A DNA stretch of 64,000 bases from Paraspadella gotoi (lineage: Eukaryota > Chaetognatha): NCBI GenBank assembly GCA_051294375.1, contig CM119270.1, positions 21,943,897 through 22,007,896 on the forward strand, written 5' to 3'. The notes under the pieces were generated by a model. The model saw only the letters and a list, made by a program, of their open reading frames with translations. It was not told where the DNA came from and did no database searches. Shown piece by piece: positions 46,531-57,563 of the stretch; the first letter of the stretch is position 1; every line of letters starts with the position of its first letter. The translations under genes were made by a program, and so were the position numbers.

Positions 46531-46705
46531 TCCTGTTTTCTTTTCTTGCTTTTTTTTTTTTTTGCTTTTTCTTCTTTCTTTTTGCTTTTTTTCCTTTTTT
46601 TTTTTTCTTTTCTTTTTTTTTCTCGCTTTACACTTTTGGTTTTTCACGAAATTCGCAGCTGAAGAAGCGGAAATCGGATGAGAGAGAGAAAGAGAGAGAG
46701 AGAGA

Positions 46706-46737
<32 letters not shown>

Positions 46738-46904
46738 TNNNNNNNNNNNNNNNNNNNNNNNNNATGCTTTTTTTTTTTTTTGCTTTTTCTTTTCTTTTTG
46801 CTTTTTTCCTTTTTTTCTTTCTTCTTTTCTTTTTCTCGCTTTCACACTTTTGGTTTTTTCACGAAATTCGCAGCTGAAGAAGCGGAAACTCGGATAGAGA
46901 GAGA

Positions 46905-46953
<49 letters not shown>
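46531..46953. repeat. 200-bp direct repeat across the 25-N gap at 46739-46763
   Basis: 46531-46738 and 46764-46950 share T-rich CTTTTT repeats, TCACGAAATTCGCAGCTGAA and (GA)n. They differ by small indels. Confidence 0.85.
46739..46763. other. 25-N gap
   Basis: Exactly 25 N between two direct copies of the same 200 bp. Confidence 1.
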
Positions 46954-46959
<6 letters not shown>

Positions 46960-48329
46960 GGGGTTCTGGGAAAAAAGTTAGAATTTAAGATTAGGAATGT
47001 GATTTGAGAAAGGGGTGCGGAGAGGTGGCAGAGGTTCTAAGGTTTAAAAGGGGGTTTAGTGGTGGTTGAGGTGAGGTAATTGCGTCGCCGTTGGGTGAGT
47101 CTGGGTGAGTCTGGGTGAGTCCGGGTGAGGCTAAGACCTGAAAGGAAAAATAATGAAATGGAAAAACATGTTGAGTAAGAAGAGAAGAAAAAAACCATAA
47201 GAAAAATATAAAACAGAAAGACATTGGATTATTTGAGATTAAAGGAATAGAAATTAAATATAACTTAAAAATGGTGCTTGAAATAATTAATTAAAAATTA
47301 CATTTTTTGGAGAAAAACAAAATAACTTTGTATTTATAGATTCAGCCCCATTTTAAGAATATTAATACAATTAAAATTACCTATTAAAAAATAAAAAATA
47401 AAAAACAAAGTGAATATTTCACATGTTTATAAATATTTATAATTAAATTTTTTTAAAACAAAAACTTTAATTTTGCAATTTTCCATATCTTTATGATTAA
47501 AAAGATTTGAGAAGATTTAAAATATTAAAAGTTTTGAAGGAATAATAAAAACGCAAGAAAAGAATTAAAATAGAAGAGAAAAACCGAAAAAGATGAAGAG
47601 GAAATAAAGAATAAAAGGAATTTTTAGGAGACATAACGGAGAGAGAGAGAGGCAGAGAGGAGATAGAGAGAGAGAGAGAGAGATGAGAGAGAGACGAGAG
47701 AAGAGACAGAGAGGGAGAAAGAGAGAGAAAGACAGAGACAGAGACAGACATAAACGGAGGGATTCATCTCCGGAAGTGTTTATTCTCTTCCTTTGTCGGA
47801 TAATGAATGAGATGAGAGGGAGAGAGAGAAGAGAGAAAGAGAGGAGGGAGAGAGACAGAAGAGGAGAAGAGAGAGAGAGGAGACGGAAGAAAACATGCAA
47901 GAGATGAAAAAGTCACCATCAACAAAAACTCAAAGACTCAATTTCATTTTTTTGCCAAAATAAAAAAGAAGGAAAAAACGAATATAACTGTTATCAGTTA
48001 TTTCTTCACCCTCTGTTGCTAAGATGTGGTTTGAACTGTATTCAGGTTTAAGACAAAAAATGTAATTTGAATGCAAGACATGGCATTAGTGACGTGACGT
48101 AATATAATTGATATATTGATTCGATGATAACCAAATAATGTAGGAGATATAACCAAATATGTTGCGATGATATATAATAATTTTGCGTGAAAAAAATATA
48201 TTGATGGACTGATAACCAAATCATTGATTGCGATGATAACCAAATGATAGATGCATGATAGTCATTCATTGATGCGATGATATATCTTCATGATGCGATG
48301 CAATTATCATCGTAAATAAAAACAAACAA

Positions 48330-48361
<32 letters not shown>

Positions 48362-48500
48362 AGAATTGAGAGAAGAGAAAGATGAGATAAGAGAGAGCAG
48401 GAGAGGAAGAAGAGGGACGTGAGAATGGTAGAGAATGACGGACACCGTGGACACCGCGCAGAAACTGTAACCAACAAAGTATTTTCGACGATAAAAAAAG
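46953..48500 (-). repeat. Palindrome III, segment A (right, inverted)
   Basis: Inverse of 39490-41205, beginning GATTGTAGGGGTTCTGGG and ending near a poly-A run after TTTTCGACGATAAAAA. The inverted GGGTGAGTCT tandem at 47093-47124 matches GACTCACCCA near 41026-41055. Confidence 0.85.
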
Positions 48501-48794
48501 AAGAGTATAAGACAAAAAATAATATATATTAAAATAGAATGAGTAGGAGATGAAATGCCATGTAAATGAGAGAAATACGAAACTAATGAGAATGAAAATG
48601 AAAAATGAATTTTATTAAATTATATGAAAATGAAGACAGTCAGCTGCATCTAGATAGCTAGATAAAATTAAAAGAACACTATTTGTAGACTGTGTAATTG
48701 GTCCTGAAACGTAATAAAAAATCTGATGTTAAAGGAATCAAAATGATTTTGAAATTAACAAAAAAAGGATTGAGACAGCGTTGACGGAAACCGA
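48501..48794. other. AT-rich spacer
   Basis: About 300 bp of AT-rich sequence with no recognised repeat partner or gene. Confidence 0.5.
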
Positions 48795-48908
48795 AGAAAA
48801 GAAAACAGGATGTTAAAAAGTTTATAAAGATTAATATTTGGTTTTTTATAGAATATCAATAACGTTTGTAGCTTTAGTTCTCAAACTCGTCCTCTGTTCT
48901 ATAATTTC

Positions 48909-49029
48909 ATTGGTTATTTAATTATCGATTCTGATTGGACGAGGCCTTTCTGATCCATTTATTGGTGGTATTCTAAAGTCGAAAGTCGTTTTTTAATTGG
49001 TCTTTTTAATTTTTAAAGAAGTATAAAAG
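48909..49029 (+). promoter_or_regulatory. Promoter-like block: four inverted CCAAT boxes and TATAAAAG (copy 2)
   Basis: ATTGG at 48909, 48934, 48961 and 48996, then TATAAAAG at 49022-49029. The first downstream ATG in a favourable position, at 49239, opens a 33-codon basic frame. Spacing of CCAAT boxes by 25-35 bp just upstream of TATA is typical of eukaryotic polymerase II promoters. Confidence 0.45.
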
Positions 49030-49238
49030 GGCAAGTAAACTTTAAAATTTTAGGAGATCGCCCAGGAAACATTAGGTAACATGATGAAATATTTGTAACT
49101 TTTTGAAATGAATTCTAATCATTGAAAATATTTTGTACCGCTTTGAGCTTTCTTTTATTGGCTCACTCTTTGCTCTGCTCTGATTATTTTATTATTAAAA
49201 TCTCGTCATTTAGATTGATTCTTATTTTTGATAGCGAA

Positions 49239-49340
49239 ATGGCTTCGCCCAGTGAAATCTACAAGAAAAGAAAAAAAAGAAAGAGGAAAAAAAAGCTTAA
49301 TACATACAACATTTTTTACAAAAATAGGTTGCTTAAATAA
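49239..49340 (+). CDS. Possible 33-codon basic ORF downstream of promoter-like block
   Basis: Starts MASPSEIYKKRKKRKRKKK and ends before TAA at 49338-49340. The lysine/arginine stretch resembles a nuclear localisation signal but is encoded by an A-rich tract. The copy at 50705-50767 is frameshifted by one extra A and stops after 20 residues. No homologue recognised. Confidence 0.18.
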   Translation: MASPSEIYKKRKKRKRKKKLNTYNIFYKNRLLK

Positions 49341-50320
49341 TTTTTTATTCTTTATTTTCGCTTTTAATTTTTATTGAATTTTTTTACTTTTATTTTTTTT
49401 TATTTCTTAAATTATTTTATCTATTAGTTTTTCATTTTTTCCAAAACTTTCCCCTTTCCTTTCCACCCTTTCCTTTCTTTCCCTCCTTTCCTTCCTTTCC
49501 TTTCCTTTCCTCTCTTTCCTTTTCTTTCCTTCCTTTCCTTTCCTTTCCTCCCTCTCCTCCCTTTCCTTTCCTTCCCTTTCCTTTTATACCTCTCTTTCCT
49601 TCCTTTCCTTTCATTTCCTTTCCTTTCCCCGACAGTCGACTCGGATTTCCTCCACAGCCCGACATAATCTTTTCCGCCATATTGGCCCACTGTTGTTGTT
49701 ATGTTGTTAATTCGGTTCATGAGTTGGTTGATCTCCTCTTAACAAATTTGACATAATAAATCCGAGAAATTCTTTTCTGACTCACAAAAGTTTTCCAGCT
49801 TTTTTTTTCATTAGGTTAAATAATGTTTACTTATTTTTATATTTAGTTTCTGAATGTTTTTTGTTATTTTTTGTCAAAGCTTTTCCTGCACAATTCTAAT
49901 TTAATACGTATCTTATTTAACTTTTAAATATTTTTTCACTAAGCTTTTTTTTTATTTTTTTGTTAGACAGAATTCATAATTATCACTGATAATCTTTAAT
50001 TTTACCCGGATCTACTCTATAACATTCTGGCTCTCCTTTTTACCTCTCTCCTCTCGTTTACATTCCGTTCTCTCTTTTTTACCTCTTATTCTCGCCTCTT
50101 TACTTCTCTTTACCTCTCTTTCTCCCCTCTTTACCTCTTTCTCTTGTTTTTACCTTTTTTTCCCTCCTCTTTACCTCTCTTTCTCCTCTCTTTATCTTCT
50201 CTTTTCCATTCAATTAGTTTTAATCTCTTCGTTTCGCTTTAATTTTTCATTTTCCTCCTTCATTTCTCTCTAGGGCGAGGCCATCTTTCTTTTCGTCTCT
50301 CTCTCTCTCTCTCTCTCTCT

Positions 50321-50345
50321 NNNNNNNNNNNNNNNNNNNNNNNNN
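50321..50345. other. 25-N gap
   Basis: Exactly 25 N separating two direct copies of segment B inverted. Confidence 1.
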
Positions 50346-50375
50346 TTCTCAAACTCGTCCTCGTTCTATAATTTC

Positions 50376-50494
50376 ATTGGTTATTTAATTATCGATTCTG
50401 ATTGGACGAGGCCTTTCTGATCCATTTATTGGTGGTATTCTAAAGTCGAAGTCGTTTTTTAATTGGTCTTTTAATTTTTAAAGAAGTATAAAAG
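50376..50494 (+). promoter_or_regulatory. Promoter-like block (copy 3)
   Basis: ATTGG at 50376, 50401, 50428 and 50462, then TATAAAAG at 50487-50494. All five elements of copy 2 are kept with near-identical spacing. Confidence 0.45.
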
Positions 50495-51766
50495 GGCAAG
50501 TAAACTTTAAAATTTTAGGAGATCGCCCAGGAAACATTTGGGTAACATGATGAAATATTTGTAAGCTTTTTGAAAATGAATTCTAATCATTGAAAATATT
50601 TGTACCGCTTTGAGCTTTCTTTTATTGGCTCACTCTTTGCTCTGCTCTGATTATTTTATTATTAAAATCTCGTCATTTAGATGATTTCTTATTTTGATAG
50701 CGAAATGGCTTCGCCCAGTGAAATCTACAAGAAAAGAAAAAAAAGAAAGAGGAAAAAAAAAGCTTAATACATACAACATTTTTACAAAAATAGGTTGCTT
50801 AAATAAATTTTTTTATTCTTTATTTTCGCTTTTAATTTTTATTGAATTTTTTTACTTTTATTTTTTTTTATTTCTTAAATTATTTTATTTCTATTAGTTT
50901 TTCATTTTTTCCAAAACTTTCCCCTTTCCTTTCCACCCTTTCCTTTCTTTCCCTCCTTTCCTTCCTTTCCTTTCCTTTCCTCTCTTTCCTTTTCTTTCCT
51001 TCCTTTCCTTTCCTTTCTCCCTCTCCTCCCTTTCCTTTCCTCCCTTTCCTTTTATACCTCTCTTTCCTTCCTTTCCTTTCATTTCCTTTCCTTTCCCCGA
51101 CAGTCGACTCGGATTTCCTCCACAGCCCGACATAATCTTTTCCGCCATATTGGCCCACTGTTGTTGTTATGTTGTTAATTCGGTTCATGAGTTGGTTGAT
51201 CTCCTCTTAACAAATTTGACATAATAAATCCGAGAAATTCTTTTCTGACTCACAAAAGTTTTCCAGCTTTTTTTTTCATTAGGTTAAATAATGTTTACTT
51301 ATTTTTATATTTAGTTTCTGAATGTTTTTTGTTATTTTTTGTCAAAGCTTTTCCTGCACAATTCTAATTTAATACGTATCTTATTTAACTTTTAAATATT
51401 TTTTCACTAAGCTTTTTTTTTATTTTTTTGTTAGACAGAATTCATAATTATCACTGATAATCTTTAATTTTTACCCGGATCTACTCTACAACATTCTGGC
51501 TCTCCTTTACCTCTCTCCTCTCTTTACATTCCGTTCTCTCTTTTTTACCTCTTATTCTCGCCTCTTTACTTCTGCTTTACCTCTCTTTCTCCCCTCTTTA
51601 CCTCTTTCTCTTGGTTTTTACCTTTTTTTTCCCTCCTCTCTTACCTCTCTTTCTCCTCTCTTTATCTTCTCTTTTCCATTCAATTAGTTTTAATCTCTTC
51701 GTTTCGCTTTAATTTTTCATTTTCCTCCTTCATTTCTCTCTAGGGCGAGGCCAATCCTTCTTTTCG

Positions 51767-51824
<58 letters not shown>

Positions 51825-52227
51825 TCCTACTCTCTCTCTCTCTCTCTCTCTCATTTTTTTTTTTCCCTCTCTCCCTCTCCATTTCCGTCTTTTTCGTTCA
51901 TTCGTGAAAATTTTATATTGTTATTAGGTAAAAATTTTCAGAAGCGAAAACATATTTTTTCTTTATCTTTTTTAATTTTTCTTTTTTTTTTTTAATTTGT
52001 TTTTTATTTCGGGGAGTCGGCGTTATTTGACGTCGTTGTCTTTGTTGTCGACGAAAGTGTCGTCGTCGTCGCCGTCGTCATTGTTGTCGTCTTTGTCGTC
52101 GTCGTCGTTGTTGTCATTGTTTTCGCCATCACTATCACTTTCACTATCACTATTAATACAATGTATACTTCATATAGTCAGTTATCGAATGTCAGGAAAT
52201 TAAAAACCTGTTTTTTGTCCAAATAAT

Positions 52228-52228
<1 letters not shown>

Positions 52229-52316
<88 letters not shown>

Positions 52317-52928
52317 GCTTTCGTTTCTAAAAAGCGCCCAAAACTTAATTTTAAACCTTATTTTTAACCCTATTTACTAAACTTATCCGTAATCTAATAC
52401 AAAGCCTAATCTTTAGACCTAGTCGAAGATGAATTGGGGCGTTTAGGGAAAATAAGGCACAGTTTGTGCTCTCGATCTTCAGGAGTCAAAAACAAAAGTG
52501 TAATCAAAAGTTTCTTACGCCTAAACCTCATCGATTTGTGTCATGAATGACATCAGTGGAGACATCATATCATTCGTGTCATTCCTCGTCCATTTTCTCG
52601 TCGTCGTCGTCGTCGTCGCCTTTGCATCAACGCCTTTTTTCCAATCGATTCTCAGCCGCAATACGATATCGTGTGCCGAGGGGAAAATAGCGAGACAGAG
52701 AGGGAGTGGGATAGAGAAAGAGAAAGAGTGGAATAGAGAGAAACAAATAGAGAAAGAAAACAAGGTGTTGCGACGCATTACTTTTCTTTTTACTTATCAT
52801 GTCATTTATTCCTTATAGTTTATAAAACAAAAGGCGGCGCCAGTAGTCGCTTAGATTTCATTTTTAACAAATAGAAAAGAGCGAGCGTGGAATTTTCCTT
52901 GAATTACAAAAATGTCAATAATATAGTA

Positions 52929-53023
<95 letters not shown>
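52229..53023. repeat. Long (TTA)n and (TAA)n arrays with R2 fragment
   Basis: (TTA)n at 52229-52317 and (TAA)n at 52931-53023, almost perfect, with an inverted R2 start fragment (GGCGGCGCC near 52833) between them. Confidence 0.9.
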
Positions 53024-53024
<1 letters not shown>

Positions 53025-53450
53025 TCAAGAAAGAGAGAGGAAGAGAGTGAAAAGGGAAAGAAATAGAGAGAGTAGAGAGAGAGAGAGAGAGAGAAAAGAG
53101 CGCTTTATTTTTCGATTGATTAAAGATTCAAATAATTCTCGACAAAGAAAAAGGAAGGACAGAGAAAGAGCAGAGGAGAGGAGAGAGAGAGAAGAGGGAG
53201 AGAGAGAGAGAATGAATGCATTTATTAATGAATGAATGAATAAACGGATAAAAGGAGATAGGAAAGCGAGAAGAAAGAGAGAGGAGATACAACAAAGAGA
53301 GAGAGATAAGAGAGACAGAGAGAGAGAGAGAGAGCAGAGAGAGAAACTACTCGGTCGCCTGGTGGAGGTGATTTCTTGATGTCGCGCAAATCGGATAACG
53401 TCATAGAGGATTAGGAGGAACGAGTGAGAGTGAGAGAGAGACAATGAGAG

Positions 53451-53502
<52 letters not shown>

Positions 53503-54181
53503 AGAGAGAGAGCTTTGCACTTGATGAGGCAACAACAACAACTACAAAGATAAATGTCGAGTCAACAACTTTATAGATGCAGAGCAAATTCGAGCGTCTA
53601 AATCTTTCCTCCTCTTCCTTCTCCTCCTCCTCTTCCTTCTCTTCCTCCTTCTCCTCCCACTCCCTCTCCTTCTTTTCCCCCTCATCCTCCTCCCCTCCTC
53701 CTCCTCCCACTCTTCCTCCTCCTCCCCTCTTCCTCCCACTCTTCCTCCTCCTCCTCCTCCTCCTCTTTCTCCCCCCACCTCCCCCTCTTGAAAAATATTT
53801 CCCTTCAAGGGCAAACATTCGCCAATAGAGAAAAGCAGGCAGGCATGGAAGCAGGGAAAAAAGTGGAAGGCATGGAGGAAAGGGTAAGGCATGGAAAAAG
53901 AAAGAATGCTGGGTAAAGGTAAATGGACTTGTGAAAAGTATAAGGAAGGCTGGCATGGAGGCAAAGGAAAAAGTAAAGGGCATGGAGAAAGGAGCAGGAG
54001 GGAAAAAAAGACAAGGTAAAAAGCAAGGAAGAAAGAAGAAGAATCGCAAAAGAAGAAATGATGAAAGGAAGATTTGGTCTCACGAAATTTACTATTTGCG
54101 TTAAAAATCTATTTTTTCGTCTATATTTATCAATTTTAATCAACTAACATTCTGTATCTTATTTGGTAAATTTAAGTACAA

Positions 54182-54220
<39 letters not shown>

Positions 54221-54409
54221 CTCTCTCTCTTTTACACCCATTGAAAAGATCACCCCTGTGTGATGCCGATCGGGGATCTTGTTTATACGAGGTCAGATTT
54301 TTTACACGATCGCAAATCATTTCTAAAAAAAGGGAGATTTTGTATTAGACTAATCAATATTATCTTAAATTGAACAAGGGGAATATTCACATGAAGTGAG
54401 GTACTGGAG

Positions 54410-54640
54410 TTAGGGGAATTCTCACTTCGAGTAAGGGTTATTCTCACATTTAGTAAGGATTATTCTCACATTAAGTAAGGGTTATTCTCACATTAAGTAA
54501 GGGTTATCCTCACAAAAACTAAGGTTTATTCTCACATTAAATAAGAGTTTTTCTCACATAAAGTAAGGGTTATTCTCACATTAAGTAAAGGTTATTTTCA
54601 CATAAACTAAGGTTTATTCTCACATTAAGTAAGGGTTTTT
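54410..54640 (-). repeat. 22-bp minisatellite (right copy)
   Basis: About ten units of TTATTCTCACATTAAGTAAGG, far more regular than the inverted counterpart at 42090-42330. Confidence 0.85.
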
Positions 54641-55385
54641 CTTATATGGGGTCAGCGCCGTTTTCATATTTGCCCGAGAATCAAAGTCCTTTGGGTATTT
54701 TTTTTCCTTGTGTGATTTTCGCTCAGCAATTCTGTGTCACATCAATCTCTATCCAAGGCTTTGGGCAAAGAAAGGAAAGAAAGGAAAAAAGGAAGGAAGG
54801 AAAAGGAAGGAAAAATAAGAAAGGAAAGAAAATAAAGATAAGAAAGGAAAGATAAGAAAGGAAAGAATGGAAAGAAAGGAAAGAGAGGAAAGAGAGGAAA
54901 GATAGGAAAGAAAGAAATGAAAGGAAGATAGAGAAACATTCGTATTGATTAATTTTTTTTTACATATTTTTTTTTTATTTTAAGTTTTTATATTTACTCT
55001 GCATAAGGTATATCAATCCAGATAAAGTCAACCTTTGCACATCGCCCTGCCCTACTTTCCGTCCATTGAGAGAGAGAGAGAGAAAGAGAAAGAGAGAGAG
55101 AGAGAGGGAGAGGAGAGACGGGCATTGCTTTTTAATCTTTGAGGCAGGAAATACGGAGATTAGGAAAGAAAAGTGAAAAAGAGAAAAAGAAAGAAAAAAA
55201 GGAAAAAAAAGAAAGAAAAGGGTGGGAGAGAGAAGAGAGAGAGTGAGAGAGAAGAAAGAGAGAGAGAGAGAGAGGAGAGGAGAGAGAGGAAGGAGTGATT
55301 TTGATTGATTGATTGTATTCTGCTCATAATGTGAAAAAAGAGAAAAAGAAAGAAAAAATAAAGAAAGAAAAAAGAAAGATCAACC

Positions 55386-55706
55386 AAAATCAGCTCCTCA
55401 AGATTTTCTATTACAGAAACAGTAATCTCCAAACTAATATTAGTTCTACTTAGTATTATGATTAATTACATAATTAAATATTTTATTTATTAATTCCGCC
55501 CTAACAAAATATTACAAAAAAATGAGCAATAATGATATTTGAAGAAGAGTGCAGATGTTTTTATTCCTGGTGATTAATTTAAACAAATAGGGATAAAAAT
55601 TTACTATAGAAAATCTAACTAAACGTCTAAAAATCTACCTTATTTTTATTTATTTATCTTTTTATGATAAAAGACAAATTAATATATGACGTTATAATTA
55701 AATAAA

Positions 55707-55739
<33 letters not shown>

Positions 55740-55743
55740 AAAG
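55386..55743 (+). promoter_or_regulatory. Upstream region of the Ly6-like gene, with (GAC)9
   Basis: AT-rich sequence without an obvious TATA box at the expected place. (GAC)9 at 55713-55739 ends four bases before the ATG, and is probably in the 5' untranslated region. It is the exact reverse complement of the (GTC)9 tract in the last exon. Confidence 0.5.
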
Positions 55744-55897
55744 ATGAAATCAACAACATTTTGGTTCCACGTCTTTTGCTTTTATTTTTTCAATGGAATC
55801 TATGATGTCCTTCCTTCTGTCACTGATGCAGAAAGATTAAACTGCAACAATTGTCGACTGGATCGAAACGAATTGATGTGCAAATTGCAGACTATCG
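55744..55897 (+). CDS. Ly6/uPAR-like cysteine-rich protein, exon 1 (signal peptide)
   Basis: First exon of a four-exon gene (209 codons plus stop over all exons). ATG at 55744. Residues 1-29 form a signal peptide: MKSTT, then an aromatic-rich hydrophobic stretch of about 15 residues, with likely cleavage around residues 27-30. The mature start has LNCNNC, like the L-x-C-x2-C opening of Ly6/uPAR (LU) domains, followed by Cys46. The exon ends at a GTGAGA donor at 55898 in phase 1. The reading continues past the donor to a stop at 55965 if unspliced, but splicing joins a perfectly open, cysteine-patterned exon 2. Confidence 0.85.
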
Positions 55898-56032
55898 GTG
55901 AGAAGAAATTTCAAAATTCAACTCAAATGTTATTTAATTGTTTTAATTTATCTCACGTTGAGTAGATATATCCAAAGTTAATTGATTCATACTTGACATT
56001 TTAAATTTATCTAATTCTGAAAATGATCTTAG

Positions 56033-56124
56033 GGAAGAAAACGAGAGGTAAATGCGCCAATTTGGCAGAATGCATCGCAGATTGCAAAATTTCTGATGAT
56101 TGCCAATGCTGTCCAAGTAAGAGG
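56033..56124 (+). CDS. Ly6/uPAR-like cysteine-rich protein, exon 2
   Basis: Acceptor CTTAG at 56028-56032, phase 1 in, phase 0 out. Encodes residues 52-82 with six cysteines: KCANLAECIADCK, then DDCQCCPSKR. Two donors are possible: GTAAGA at 56117 and GTGAGT at 56125. Only the second keeps exon 3 open, so it was chosen. Use of the first would put a stop in exon 3. Confidence 0.85.
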
Positions 56125-56442
56125 GTGAGTTAATTGTCATCATCCAGTTAATTGTCCTAATCGAGTTAAGTTAGTTAATTTAATTAATAAAGTTAAGTGA
56201 ATATATCGAGTTAAATTAGTTAAATTAGTTAAATTAGTTAAACGACTGGCCCTCTTTTCCCAGAGCGCCTCACTTCTGTTGCTCTCTTTTCCCAGAGCCC
56301 CCCATTTCTGTTTCACTATTTTCCCAGAGCGCCCTATTTTTATTGCTTTATTCCAGAATTTAATTCTAACTTCAGTATTTAATTTTAATATATTTTTAAA
56401 TTTCTTAACTAATCCCAAACCCTAATCACTCACCTAATAAAT

Positions 56443-57375
56443 GAGATATGTCATCTCCCAAATCCTCCGCCCCGCGGGGTAGCTGTAGGGGCGGCCTCAG
56501 GGGGCAGATTATTCTAGGGGGAGCAGCAAAATGGTTATTGAGGGGGCGCCCTTAATAGACCAGGGGGAACTCCCCTGGGGCGGCCCCCTGGGTCCAAAAA
56601 AAGTCTGCCCCTGGGGGTAACCCCTTAGGGAGCAAAAAAGTTCTCCCCCAGGGGCGAGTTAAGGAGAGAGCAAAGTTTAGATGACAAAATATACTTTCTG
56701 ATTATGTTATTGTATCTGATAATATCTTTCCCTGTCTCTTACTCTCTCTTTCTCTCTCTCTCTCCCTGTATCTCTCTCTCTCTCTTTTTCTCTATCTCTC
56801 TTTTTCTATTTTTCTTTTTCTTTTTCTTTCTCTCTTTTTTTTTCTCTATCTCTTGAAAGTTTACCAAATTATGAAAGTTTACCAAATTCTAAAAATTGAC
56901 CAAATTATATCAGTTGACCAAATTATGTCAGGTGACCAAATTATGTTATTTGACTAAATTATGCAAGTTGATCAAATTATACAAGTTGGTGTTGGCGCAG
57001 CTATTGGTTCATTGATTGATTAATTGAAGTGAAAGATATTATTTTTATTTTTATATTATATTTTAATAAAAGATGAAAAAAGAAAAGAGATAGAGAAAGA
57101 GAGAGAGAAAGGGAGAGAGAGAGAGAGAGAGAGGAGAAGGAGGGAGAGCTGTTCCAGGGGGCAGGCAAATTCATCCCCCTGAGGGTGGTCCCAAGGGGAA
57201 AGGTTTTTTTAGCCCCTGGGGGATTCCCCCTGGAGTGGCCCCTTGGGGCCCAAAAAAAAAGGCTACAGGGGGCCGCCCCCAGGCGGTAAGGATTTGCCTG
57301 CCCCTCAGGGCCGCCCCGCGGGGCCGCCCCTAGCACCGCCCTCGGGGGAGGCGATTCTTAAAGATGACATACTTG
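56443..57375 (+). mobile_element. hAT-like non-autonomous element (933 bp) in intron 2
   Basis: Flanked by an exact 8-bp direct repeat TAATAAAT (56435-56442 and 57376-57383). Ends are inverted: TATGTCATCT at 56447-56456 and AGATGACATA at 57362-57371. Imperfect inverted similarity continues about 65 bp inward through GC-rich GGGGCGGCC blocks. An 8-bp duplication is characteristic of hAT transposases. The interior is (TC)n, AT-rich sequence and an irregular TGACCAAATTA repeat (about 56870-56985), with no transposase. The GC-rich ends are themselves palindromic. Confidence 0.7.
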
Positions 57376-57408
57376 TAATAAATAAGTTCCTTATATTTAT
57401 TTTTGCAG

Positions 57409-57563
57409 GCAATTTTGAACAACGTCCATTCCTGTCTTATTTTCTGGAAGGAAAGTTCGAAACACGTCTATACAATTAATTGTGCTCAAAAAACTCAGCC
57501 ATCGCAATATTGTCAAGGGATTCCGCCTTTCTTCAGTGCTTGGTGCGGAGTGGACAATGAGAA
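57409..57563 (+). CDS. Ly6/uPAR-like cysteine-rich protein, exon 3
   Basis: Acceptor TTTTTGCAG at 57400-57408, phase 0 in, donor GTAAGT at 57564, phase 2 out. Encodes residues 83-133 and part of 134 with four cysteines: SCLIFWKESSKHVYTINC, then QYCQG and SAWCG. The C-L-I...V-Y-x3-C pattern is like the middle of LU domains such as CD59. A GTAAGTGCTTG segment recurs three times just after the donor (57564, 57596, 57629) in a tandem of about 33 bp, giving repeated donor-like sites. Confidence 0.85.

Larger units (their letters stand above)
41220..46540 (+). repeat. Palindrome III, segment B (left)
   Basis: Inverted counterpart of 50346-55385, and its distal part (44980-46540) also of 48795-50320. 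Contents are pyrimidine-rich DNA at 41795-41970, a 22-bp minisatellite at 42090-42330, GGA-rich DNA at 42970-43170, (TTA)n at 43819-43896 and 44541-44600, GAC-rich DNA at 44720-44820, AGG-rich DNA at 45720-45900, and a promoter-like block at 46316-46437. No complete gene was recognised. Confidence 0.88.
48795..50320 (-). repeat. Palindrome III, segment B partial inverted copy
   Basis: Inverse of about 44980-46540 and a direct duplicate (48881-50320) of 50346-51793. The two right-hand copies agree closely, with a few single-base indels. Confidence 0.88.
50346..55385 (-). repeat. Palindrome III, segment B full inverted copy
   Basis: Inverse of 41220-46460. Landmarks are the CCAAT/TATA block at 50376-50494, GTC-rich DNA at 52060-52115, (TTA)n at 52229-52317 and 52931-53023, the 22-bp minisatellite at 54410-54640, and GCTCATAATGTGAAAAAAG at 55322-55340. 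Confidence 0.88.

Noticed and set aside
55744-55965. Unspliced 73-residue protein ending at 55965
   Set aside because: Splicing at 55898 gives a continuous cysteine-patterned 209-residue product through three more exons with correct phases.
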